IMG/VR virus record: IMGVR_UViG_3300030333_005156 | Location: 23,687-43,931 of that record | Source of the DNA: a virus | Length of the DNA stretch: 20,245 nt | Reading direction: 5' to 3' (one strand) | In this document: piece by piece, positions 9,121 to 15,242 of the stretch | Layout of the letters: each line of letters starts with the position of its first letter | Position numbering within the stretch: position 1 is the first letter of the stretch | The notes under the pieces: model-generated | What the model was told of the DNA's origin: nothing | What the model saw: only the letters and a program-made list of their open reading frames with translations | Database searches by the model: none | Translations under genes and position numbers: made by a program

Positions 9121-9555
9121 TTATGTAACCGTGTATACCCCACTAAATGTTGCACCACTACTTGTATTAGTAAATATCACCGTATCTAAATGTTCTTTAA
9201 AATAATTACCCATATTATTTAAAAATCCATCTAATGTATTAGATTCCCATGTTGATGTGGGTGGTGTTCCACCAGCAGTTACAAATACACCATTAGTTAA
9301 TGCCGTCCAATATAAAACTAATCCTGCACCAACACCATCAAGTAATACTGATACTGATTGTGATTGTAATCCTGCTTTCATTGGTGTTAATATTAAATCT
9401 TTATTTCCTGTTTGCATATTATATGCACCACCACCACTTGTTATAGTATTGTGATATTCATCCACAATAAACTCTGCACATTCATCAGTTGTTTCAAAAA
9501 ACTGACCATTGTTCATTTTACTTCTATAATTATCTTGTAATGTATCAAATGACAT
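9121..9555 (-). CDS. Putative tail/baseplate protein, function unknown
   Basis: 144 residues, no recognised family. It opens with a helical stretch (MSFDTLQDNYRSKMNNGQFF, then DECAEFIVDEYHNTI), followed by a Gly/Thr-rich region with LLDGVGAGLVLYWTALTNGV (about 71-90). The hydrophobic part is too interrupted by polar residues for a confident membrane helix. It ends in a beta-prone GATFSGVYTVT. The stop of the upstream hub/spike gene overlaps this start by one base (TAATG), so the two are probably translationally coupled. Location between the spike and gp25 argues for a baseplate or hub component. Confidence 0.75.
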   Translation of the reverse strand: MSFDTLQDNYRSKMNNGQFFETTDECAEFIVDEYHNTITSGGGAYNMQTGNKDLILTPMKAGLQSQSVSVLLDGVGAGLVLYWTALTNGVFVTAGGTPPTSTWESNTLDGFLNNMGNYFKEHLDTVIFTNTSSGATFSGVYTVT

Positions 9556-10712
9556 TACTTATCAATTCTATGTTTATCACTTAATGCATCTTTCACTGCA
9601 CTCATAGCACTTGTTACTGCACTCCAATTAGGTGCTGCACTTACAGGTCCTGGTGTTGGGCCTGTTGGTGTTGGTATACCAGTCACTCCACCAATTGCAG
9701 TAACCAATGCATCTAACTTATCATATAGTATTTGTCCCAACACTTGTGGTTCAGTTCCACTATCATCACCTATCTTAACTTCAGGTGATTCCATTACAAT
9801 TTTATTAACTGCACCTATTGAAACATTATCACTTGAATATAATCCAATACTATCTGTTCGTGTAGTAAAAATTATTCTATCACTACGAACTTGTATTTGT
9901 GACTTATCATAATCAAGTGAGTCTTGTATTACTTTAGATGTTATTGGTAGTTCTAAGTTTACTTTTTCATTATAAGTCATATTAATAGAACTCAAATCTT
10001 CTTTAATAGACTCAACTGCTAAATTATCATTTACAAATCCTGATACACCATTTGTTATTTTTATACTTGGTGATATTTCTTGTTCATCAATTTGGTTACT
10101 ACCTAATCTAATCATATTACCAAATCGTCCATTAAGAATTGTATCACCCTCAAACATAACAGGTCGTTTTACATCTTTATCTGCTGTATAATAAAAACCA
10201 GGTTTATACTTATCTGAATTTACCATTGGTGACCTATCCCAAGTAAAGTCAGATTGTTTTACATTTGCATTTTTATTTGTTAAATTACTAATACCTGGTC
10301 TTGCCATATTAGTTGGTGAATTATTTAAATGAACAAATCCTAAATAATATCTTTCACCATTATCAACATATCCATATACAACTTCACCTGCTACAGGTAT
10401 TCTTTGTATATCTGGCATCAATGGTCTAAACCAACTACAACTACTTATATTTACATTATCTTCTGAAAGTAAAAATCTACCTTTTATACCACCATAATAA
10501 GTATAGTCAGGTTCACCATCTATTTTTCTTCGTGGTAAATCTTCTTCTTGTAAACAAACATTCAATACTTCAACTGGTTCTAATTCATAAAATAAGTCAC
10601 TATCTTGATTTAATTTATTTATAAGATTTTGACTTTGTGCTGTTACTAAACCAGTTTTATCTTTACCAACACCAGGTGATGTAGTTTGTTTAACTTTTAA
10701 TGTTACTGGCAT
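9555..10712 (-). CDS. gp5-like baseplate hub / tail spike protein with OB-fold domain
   Basis: 385 residues. Residues about 70-130 carry the OB-fold pattern of gp5/VgrG-like spike proteins in T4-like phages: YYGGIKGRFLLSEDNVNISS, then SWFRPLMPDIQRIPVAGEVV and a YYLGFVHLNN strand. Further on come NGRFGNMIRLGSN (about 194-206) and a repeating beta section (QIQVRSDRIIFTTRTDSIG), which resembles the beta-helical needle part. A Pro/Thr/Gly linker (about 343-358) precedes a helical C-terminus. The lysozyme domain of T4 gp5 is not visible here. The protein probably forms the trimeric membrane-piercing spike under the tail tube. The start is supported by AAGGAT six bases upstream. Confidence 0.85.
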   Translation of the reverse strand: MPVTLKVKQTTSPGVGKDKTGLVTAQSQNLINKLNQDSDLFYELEPVEVLNVCLQEEDLPRRKIDGEPDYTYYGGIKGRFLLSEDNVNISSCSWFRPLMPDIQRIPVAGEVVYGYVDNGERYYLGFVHLNNSPTNMARPGISNLTNKNANVKQSDFTWDRSPMVNSDKYKPGFYYTADKDVKRPVMFEGDTILNGRFGNMIRLGSNQIDEQEISPSIKITNGVSGFVNDNLAVESIKEDLSSINMTYNEKVNLELPITSKVIQDSLDYDKSQIQVRSDRIIFTTRTDSIGLYSSDNVSIGAVNKIVMESPEVKIGDDSGTEPQVLGQILYDKLDALVTAIGGVTGIPTPTGPTPGPVSAAPNWSAVTSAMSAVKDALSDKHRIDK

Positions 10713-10722
10713 TATTTATCCT

Positions 10723-11112
10723 TTAGTCTTGATTCAAACTCGCCTGAATAGTATCAGAATGACTTTGTAACTCTTGAACATCGTCTTCTATTGCATCCAT
10801 TAATTGTTTCTTTTCTGCATCTGTAAGTCCGAATTCATCTCCACTATCGTTACTAATTCTTCCCTCAGCTGCCATTATTCTTTGAACCACGGTTGCTAAT
10901 TTAACTAATTGTTCATCATTTTTAACATTTATTTCTAAATATTCTTTTAACATAGGTATTATTTGCACAGCCGTATCACCATCTTTAATAAACCCTACTA
11001 CCTCTTTCATCAATACTTCTAATTGTTGTTTATTGGTTTTGGAATTATCATAGATGTCTTTGAATACATCTGATAAGGTTTTACCCTCAAATATTTCGTA
11101 ATCATTTGCCAT
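10723..11112 (-). CDS. Small helical protein, first gene of the baseplate operon
   Basis: 129 residues, almost entirely predicted helix and acidic, with no membrane segment. It opens MANDYEIFEGKTLSDVFKDI and ends in a long acidic helix (LTDAEKKQLMDAIEDDVQEL). I do not recognise a family. It is the first leftward gene after the divergent intergenic region at 11113-11253 and ends ten bases before the hub/spike start, so it heads the late baseplate operon. A structural or chaperone function is inferred from position only. The ribosome binding site is weak (TAGGC). Confidence 0.75.
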   Translation of the reverse strand: MANDYEIFEGKTLSDVFKDIYDNSKTNKQQLEVLMKEVVGFIKDGDTAVQIIPMLKEYLEINVKNDEQLVKLATVVQRIMAAEGRISNDSGDEFGLTDAEKKQLMDAIEDDVQELQSHSDTIQASLNQD

Positions 11113-11159
11113 AATTTTGCCTATACATTATCAATAATAAATATTAAAACTTCAAAAAA

Positions 11160-11167
11160 TGTTTATA
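11160..11167 (-). promoter_or_regulatory. Possible late promoter of the baseplate operon (TATAAACA)
   Basis: On the minus strand this reads TATAAACA, one base from the T4 late -10 element TATAAATA. It lies 48 bases upstream of the first baseplate-operon ATG at 11112. T4-like late promoters have only this -10 element and need a gp55-type sigma factor, which this phage encodes. The surrounding sequence is very AT-rich, so a chance match is possible. Confidence 0.35.
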
Positions 11168-11175
11168 TATAAATA
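11168..11175 (+). promoter_or_regulatory. T4-type late promoter (TATAAATA)
   Basis: A perfect match to the T4 late -10 consensus TATAAATA on the plus strand, 79 bases upstream of the 73-residue membrane protein ATG. It is back-to-back with the TATAAACA element read on the minus strand, which would make 11113-11253 a divergent late promoter region. The match sits in an alternating AT tract, which lowers certainty. Confidence 0.55.
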
Positions 11176-11217
11176 TATATCAACCCATGAAAGTCTCATA
11201 TATACAATAGTTATTTA

Positions 11218-11236
11218 AGTCGGTGGAAATCCGACT
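11218..11236 (+). promoter_or_regulatory. Leader hairpin upstream of the 73-residue membrane protein gene
   Basis: AGTCGG (11218-11223) pairs with CCGACT (11231-11236) around a seven-base loop. This short stem lies a few bases upstream of the CGGAG ribosome binding site. It could stabilise the 5' end of the mRNA or affect ribosome access. There is no U tract, so it is not a terminator. Confidence 0.45.
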
Positions 11237-11253
11237 ATAACGGAGAAACAAAA

Positions 11254-11475
11254 ATGAAGGAAATCATAACAATAGTTAAGGGATATGTAGATGATTTAGC
11301 TCATCTTCTTTTATCCTTGGTTGCCATAGGTGCTGTTTCTGAAGTAATTTTTGGAACTGGTATCTTCGGTGTAAATGTTATCGGTAACCTAACATCAATC
11401 ATAAACACATTCGGCGAATCTGGATTCGCTGGACTCGTCGCATTGTTGGTGTTGGTGGGTTTATTCCGTAAATAG
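11254..11475 (+). CDS. Small two-helix membrane protein, function unknown
   Basis: 73 residues with a CGGAG ribosome binding site about eight bases before the ATG. The N-terminus is amphipathic (MKEIITIVKGYVDDLAHL). There are two hydrophobic helices at about 15-35 and 57-71, joined by a Gly/Asn-rich loop with FGVNVIGNLTSIINTFG. The tail is a short basic FRK. It lies on the opposite strand to all neighbouring long genes, behind a late promoter and before a strong terminator, so it is probably a single-gene late transcript. Size and topology would fit a holin-like or virion membrane protein, but charge pattern and context do not decide it. Confidence 0.8.
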   Translation: MKEIITIVKGYVDDLAHLLLSLVAIGAVSEVIFGTGIFGVNVIGNLTSIINTFGESGFAGLVALLVLVGLFRK

Positions 11476-11498
11476 TACTAATTCGGATAGAAGTAAAT

Positions 11499-11530
11499 AA
11501 AAAAGGGTGGGATTTTTCTCACCCTTTTTT
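11499..11530 (+). terminator. Rho-independent terminator after the 73-residue gene
   Basis: AAAAAAGGGTG (11499-11509) pairs with CACCCTTTTTT (11520-11530), an 11-bp stem that can be extended by a G-U and a G-C pair, with a T-rich loop. The A tract on one side and T tract on the other mean it can work in both directions. It starts 24 bases after the stop codon. Confidence 0.9.
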
Positions 11531-11552
11531 GTTATATTAAAATATTTATATT

Positions 11553-11588
11553 TAATCAACCGCATATGTGTTGATTATTAACGCGTTA
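11553..11588 (+). promoter_or_regulatory. Two inverted repeats in the leader of the lysine-rich peptide gene
   Basis: TAATCAAC (11553-11560) and GTTGATTA (11570-11577) form an 8-bp inverted repeat around a nine-base centre. It is followed at once by the perfect palindrome TAACGCGTTA (11579-11588). Both lie between the preceding terminator and the AGGAGT ribosome binding site at 11593. They could be operator sites or an RNA leader structure; I see no convincing plus-strand -10/-35 pair here. Confidence 0.4.
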
Positions 11589-11603
11589 GTACAGGAGTAT
11601 ATT

Positions 11604-11801
11604 ATGAAGACAATACTAACTGGTATACTTTCTCTTTTAATTCTCTTTGGTTCAGTTCCAACTGCACAAGCATCTGATATGAATAATAAAGCTGGTATGG
11701 AAGAAGTGAAGAAGAAGAAAAAGAAGAAAGGAAAGAAACTTGGTGAAAAAGGTAAGAAGAAGAAAAAGGGTTTTTGGTCTAAAGTCTTTGGAACTAAGTA
11801 G
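11604..11801 (+). CDS. Secreted lysine-rich small peptide, function unknown
   Basis: 65 residues. I chose the ATG at 11604 because AGGAGT ends five bases upstream; a longer reading from 11568 has no ribosome binding site and would bury the signal peptide. Residues 1-23 form a clear Sec signal peptide: MKT, a hydrophobic core (LTGILSLLILFG), then an AQA cleavage motif before Ser24. The mature part is 42 residues with 18 lysines, including runs of seven (36-42) and five (51-55), and ends GFWSKVFGTK, an aromatic basic tail. A polycation exported to the periplasm could bind membranes, peptidoglycan, lipopolysaccharide or DNA; a lysis or envelope role is speculation. It lies on the plus strand, converging with the methyltransferase gene. 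Confidence 0.8.
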   Translation: MKTILTGILSLLILFGSVPTAQASDMNNKAGMEEVKKKKKKKGKKLGEKGKKKKKGFWSKVFGTK

Positions 11802-11811
11802 TATTAAAATA

Positions 11812-11839
11812 AAAAAGGGAAGTGAAAACTTCCCTTTTT
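11812..11839. terminator. Bidirectional terminator between convergent genes
   Basis: AAAAAGGGAAGT pairs with ACTTCCCTTTTT, a perfect 12-bp stem closed by a GAAA tetraloop, with A and T tracts on either side. It lies 10 bases after the lysine-rich peptide stop on the plus strand and 2 bases after the methyltransferase stop on the minus strand, so it can end both transcripts. Confidence 0.93.
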
Positions 11840-11841
11840 AT

Positions 11842-12756
11842 TTACCAAAATTTATTATTGGTGTTTATAATATAATCTTCAAAATTATCTTTAAATTTTC
11901 CTAATCGTTTTGCAGTTTCTTTTGGATTACCCTTTGAAAACATTAAAACATTTTGATGTGACTTAGGAACTTTTCTACTTGTGTTCATAAATTTTTCTGC
12001 TCTCATACCAGCAGTTGCAGGTTCTTGTAATAAAATCATTTCATTATAATAAGACATTCCAGCATCTTCAAACGCCTGAATCGTATCTGAAACAAAACCA
12101 ACATAAGAATCTTTTTCTCTTACCTCACCAACAACAAATACCGCAAAAGAATTATCTTCTAATTTATCACAAGATTTTTTAATAATTTCTCTATATTGTT
12201 TTAAAAAAGTTTTATAATCCATATTAGAAATATCTTCTGGGTTATCTGAATATTGTTCAAGATTATAATAAGGTGGACAAGAAAATAAAAAATTATATTT
12301 ACCTTTTACCTTATCTATATTTAAAGAATTATCATTTATCCAAGTTGGTATGTGAGTATCACATATTTTTTTACCTTGAATTATATTATGTTCTATTTGA
12401 TTTTTAGATAAATCAACACCAGTATAATTTCTTTTTAATTTACTTGCAACAATTCCTCTAACTGAACCACCTGCAAAACAATCTAAAATTTTATCATCTT
12501 CTTTTGTAAACCATCTATACATACATTCACATAAAACAGGGTCAAATACAGAAGTACTATTTTGTCTCATTCGTTTCATCAAATCACTAAGACTTAAAAG
12601 ATTTTCTCCTCTACCTAATTCACTTTCTATACCAAGATTTTTCCATAACTTTTTTCGTTTTTTCCACCTAAGAGATTTTACATCAAGAATACTAATAGGT
12701 GGAATTACGAATACTTGTTCAAGTCTACCAGATTGAGATTTAACTTCATTAGACAT
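11842..12756 (-). CDS. DNA amino-methyltransferase (N6-adenine or N4-cytosine type)
   Basis: 304 residues from the ATG at 12756, four bases after the gp55-type stop; a longer reading would need a TTG deep inside that gene. The N-terminus has FVIPPISILD and a SELGRGENLLSLSDL segment, a layout I associate with phage DNA methylases. Motif I, the S-adenosylmethionine-binding loop, is ILDCFAGGSVRG (about 90-101). Motif IV, the catalytic loop, is FSCPPYYNLEQYS (about 158-170, with the PPY intact). Motif I precedes IV. Expected to methylate an exocyclic amino group in DNA; the target sequence cannot be predicted. It is last in its operon, followed by a strong hairpin terminator. Confidence 0.9.
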   Translation of the reverse strand: MSNEVKSQSGRLEQVFVIPPISILDVKSLRWKKRKKLWKNLGIESELGRGENLLSLSDLMKRMRQNSTSVFDPVLCECMYRWFTKEDDKILDCFAGGSVRGIVASKLKRNYTGVDLSKNQIEHNIIQGKKICDTHIPTWINDNSLNIDKVKGKYNFLFSCPPYYNLEQYSDNPEDISNMDYKTFLKQYREIIKKSCDKLEDNSFAVFVVGEVREKDSYVGFVSDTIQAFEDAGMSYYNEMILLQEPATAGMRAEKFMNTSRKVPKSHQNVLMFSKGNPKETAKRLGKFKDNFEDYIINTNNKFW

Positions 12757-12760
12757 ACTA

Positions 12761-13486
12761 TTATAGATTATTCCAACTACCTGTATATCTTGTCTCAACT
12801 GAACCAGTAGCGAGATAATTTTTTTGTAAATTTACATGATGTTTTTTCATCACATTAACCACACGAGTAATATGTTGTGTATTACTTCCTGTCATCTCAC
12901 GAATTAAAATATACAATGCCTTCTTATTAAAGTTCTCTATATTTTCACGAGTTTCAAAAAGATAAACAACAGAATTTGCAACATCAATATCTTGTTTTCT
13001 TTTAAACACGGTAGTTAAATTATTTGTCCAATACTCAACAAACAAATCAAGATACTCTTTCTTTGCACTTTTCATATCAAGTAAATCAGTTTCACGAACA
13101 GGGTCTCGTTTGTAATCTGTAACTTCTTCACCATCGTGTTGTTTCATTCGTTTGTAGTTATTGTTATTATGTAAAATTAAGTAATTCTTTGCAACAATAC
13201 TAAAGTAAGAGAATGCCTTACCCTTACCCTCTGTGAATTTGTGCATATTCATATATAGAAAACTAACAACCTCGTGCATTACATCTGAACTTGGAACATC
13301 AAAGTAATAAAACTTAAATGTATGAATTATATTTTCTGCCAACTTCTCAAATGGAACTCTAATGTGTTCATTATAAATTCGTTCCCTCATATGTGGACGA
13401 GTTTCTTTATTGTGTCTAATGATTGCATCTTCTGTTCCTTGATGGAAGTAATATCTTGGTGAACCTTTTTTAGCTTTTCTTGGCAT
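12761..13486 (-). CDS. 55: Late-transcription sigma factor, T4 gp55-type
   Basis: 241 residues. Residues about 45-110 show the sigma region 2-like core of gp55 proteins from T4-like phages: PFEKLAENIIHTFKFYYFDV, then HEVVSFLYMNMHKF and GKGKAFSYFSIVAKNYLI, followed by an Asn-rich LHNNNNYKR. Gp55 binds host core RNA polymerase and recognises TATAAATA late promoters, such as the one at 11168. The start overlaps the upstream TAA (TAATG) and has AAGGA nearby. T4 gp55 ends in an acidic, hydrophobic sliding-clamp-binding tail; here the C-terminus reads TRYTGSWNNL, and I see no such acidic motif. Confidence 0.88.
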   Translation of the reverse strand: MPRKAKKGSPRYYFHQGTEDAIIRHNKETRPHMRERIYNEHIRVPFEKLAENIIHTFKFYYFDVPSSDVMHEVVSFLYMNMHKFTEGKGKAFSYFSIVAKNYLILHNNNNYKRMKQHDGEEVTDYKRDPVRETDLLDMKSAKKEYLDLFVEYWTNNLTTVFKRKQDIDVANSVVYLFETRENIENFNKKALYILIREMTGSNTQHITRVVNVMKKHHVNLQKNYLATGSVETRYTGSWNNL

Positions 13487-13737
13487 TATATTTCCTTTTC
13501 TGTTATAGTGTTTAATTCATTTATTGTTTCTTTGATACCCTCAAATACTACACCTATTTCATCATCGGCTTCAAATTTACCCTCTGAATCTAATTGGTCA
13601 AGTGTAGTCTTAGTCTGTATCACTCTGTCTGCATATTCTTCAACCCAAGCTTCTAATCGTTCTACTTTTCTAAAAAGATTGAAACTTGTATATCCAAATG
13701 TAACTGCAAGACATCCAAAAATTATCTCTAAGACCAT
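13486..13737 (-). CDS. Small N-terminally membrane-anchored coiled-coil protein
   Basis: 83 residues, family not named. Residues 1-19 (MVLEIIFGCLAVTFGYTSF) form a hydrophobic segment. A charged helix follows (FRKVERLEAWVEEYADRVIQ) and then an acidic, probably coiled-coil part ending INELNTITEKEI. It overlaps the end of the upstream methyltransferase by ten bases, has GGGAG before the ATG, and its TAA overlaps the gp55 ATG. The coupling to the sigma factor gene is tight, but no function follows from the sequence. Confidence 0.8.
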   Translation of the reverse strand: MVLEIIFGCLAVTFGYTSFNLFRKVERLEAWVEEYADRVIQTKTTLDQLDSEGKFEADDEIGVVFEGIKETINELNTITEKEI

Positions 13738-14399
13738 TTCTCTATACTCCCTATTGTTGATTGATTAATTCTATTCATACCCATTTCAAATGTTTCACTA
13801 TTTATTTCGGAACCCAAATATTTACGATTTAATTTATTACATGCAAGTGCAGTAGTTCCAATTCCCATAAATGGGTCATACACAATATCACCCTCTTCAG
13901 TATAATTCTCTATACATCTTTCTGCAACTTCTTGTGGCATATTATATGAATATCCTTTATATGAATGGTGTGGATGATACCAAGTATCATATTTAAATAA
14001 TTTTGTATTTTTAGATTTAAAACTCTTTCGTGCATAAGACATAACAAAGGCATAATTATATCTAAACATATTTATCTCTCTTGACTTTTCCCATATCTTT
14101 TGATTCAATAAATCATAACCTAAATTTTTCATAATGTCTGTAATATACTGATGTTTTGGTATTGTTTTTCTTTTAAATCTTCTATCTGTTACTACAATTG
14201 ACACAACATTTTTTCTTGGATTAAACTTACTATAAATTTCTTCCATCCAACCAAAATACTTATCATCATCTTTAATTGGTTCTAAGTTCATCTCATGATA
14301 CTCAGGTGGGGAAAAGAATACATAATCGTATTCTAAATCCCTACCTAAAGTTATGAGACAATCTTCATTATAGATACTACTTTTCTCCGAATAACTCAT
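13728..14399 (-). CDS. DNA amino-methyltransferase with variant catalytic motif (SPPE)
   Basis: 223 residues from the ATG at 14399, which has AAAGGA eight bases upstream; the longer reading lies deep in the HD gene. Motif order is IV then I, the order of beta-class enzymes. Motif IV reads VFFSPPEYHEMN (about 27-38), so the aromatic residue expected after Pro-Pro is Glu, with Tyr one place later. Motif I is VYDPFMGIGTTALAC (about 173-187), a textbook S-adenosylmethionine site. A MSYARKSF strand and a YSYNMPQEVAERCIE segment before motif I are typical of the N6/N4 methylase fold. Probably a DNA modification enzyme, but the catalytic change raises doubt about activity. It overlaps the HD gene by 23 bases. 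Confidence 0.87.
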   Translation of the reverse strand: MSYSEKSSIYNEDCLITLGRDLEYDYVFFSPPEYHEMNLEPIKDDDKYFGWMEEIYSKFNPRKNVVSIVVTDRRFKRKTIPKHQYITDIMKNLGYDLLNQKIWEKSREINMFRYNYAFVMSYARKSFKSKNTKLFKYDTWYHPHHSYKGYSYNMPQEVAERCIENYTEEGDIVYDPFMGIGTTALACNKLNRKYLGSEINSETFEMGMNRINQSTIGSIEKWS

Positions 14400-15156
14400 C
14401 AAATAAATCCTTTGCTGAAGAAGTTGGTTGTGTTTCAACTTTCTCTTTTATCTGTTTGTTTACCGATTGTTTAATATTCTTAACTGATTTATTTACTTTT
14501 TCAGTAGATTTCTTTTCTGAATATTTCCATTCAGTATACTCTGCTCTTGTTGCCATATGGTCAGCCCAATGGATAAGATAAGGTAAACTTGAATGAAAAC
14601 TATGTTCAGGTTTAAATGTTTTTAAATATTGAACATTTGCATCATCATACATACCATCACTAACTTTAATTGCTAACCACTCTAATTGAGTTACTTTAAC
14701 ATCAAAGTGTTGTAATAGATATAATGCTCTATCTGTAACACCCATAAACTGCATTTCAGGATTCTGTGTAAACCACTCGTTGAGTTTCTTTCGTCTCCAA
14801 TCATCTTCTTGAACCAAGTAATACTCATGTTCTAAGTCACCGACTTTACCTAAATCATGATGTAATGCACAAAAAACTAATTCCTCATCAGTATAGTCAA
14901 TGACTGCACCGATAGATTCATATACTTTTGTTAACTTCCTTGCAGTGTCCACTAAGTGTAACACATGAAGAACATAACCACCTGCAAATGCATAGTGATA
15001 ATTTGGTTTACCACTTGCAGGTGCAACAATGATTCTGTCTTCAAAGAAATCATACATCTTATTTAAATTATCAAGTCGTTCACCTGTGAATGTTTCATTC
15101 ACAATGTTTCTCAACTTAGTATAATTGTCTAATAGTTGTTGTTCTGTTAAATTCAT
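14377..15156 (-). CDS. HD-domain phosphohydrolase
   Basis: 259 residues. The metal-binding HD signature is visible: GGYVLHVLHLV (59-69, His64/His67), ALHHDLGKVGD (97-107, the His-Asp pair at 100-101) and a distal Asp in IHWADHMATR (about 199). HD enzymes hydrolyse phosphoester bonds, often of nucleotides; the substrate here is not decided by sequence. HD hydrolases of this kind are common in the nucleotide-metabolism regions of marine T4-like phages. The last 50 residues are a Lys/Ser-rich, probably disordered tail ending KDLFDELFGEK. The gene is the first after the sigma70-like promoter at 15196-15225. Confidence 0.88.
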   Translation of the reverse strand: MNLTEQQLLDNYTKLRNIVNETFTGERLDNLNKMYDFFEDRIIVAPASGKPNYHYAFAGGYVLHVLHLVDTARKLTKVYESIGAVIDYTDEELVFCALHHDLGKVGDLEHEYYLVQEDDWRRKKLNEWFTQNPEMQFMGVTDRALYLLQHFDVKVTQLEWLAIKVSDGMYDDANVQYLKTFKPEHSFHSSLPYLIHWADHMATRAEYTEWKYSEKKSTEKVNKSVKNIKQSVNKQIKEKVETQPTSSAKDLFDELFGEK

Positions 15157-15195
15157 ATTCTGTAACCTTTGTATTTTCCCAATTTAATTGTTATT

Positions 15196-15225
15196 AATAT
15201 ACAACATTTTTACCGCTGTTGTCAA
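15196..15225 (-). promoter_or_regulatory. Sigma70-like promoter upstream of the HD gene
   Basis: On the minus strand a perfect -35 box TTGACA (15225-15220) is followed after 18 bases by TATATT (15201-15196), 39 bases before the HD ATG. A long A-rich tract just upstream of the -35 box resembles an UP element. It would be read by host RNA polymerase without phage factors, so the HD, methyltransferase and gp55 genes could be expressed early. Confidence 0.75.
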
Positions 15226-15242
15226 GCTTTTTTTTATTTTTT

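Noticed and set aside
8963-9205. Plus-strand open frame spanning two baseplate genes
   Set aside because: Antisense to the 161- and 144-residue genes, no ribosome binding site; a shadow frame.
11543-11550. TATAAATA on the minus strand
   Set aside because: A perfect late-promoter match, but transcripts would run into the hairpin at 11499-11530 and antisense through the 73-residue gene. In such AT-rich spacer a chance match is likely.
12757-12798. Longer methyltransferase start at 12798
   Set aside because: It would use TTG inside the gp55-type gene; the ATG at 12756, directly after that gene's stop, fits better.
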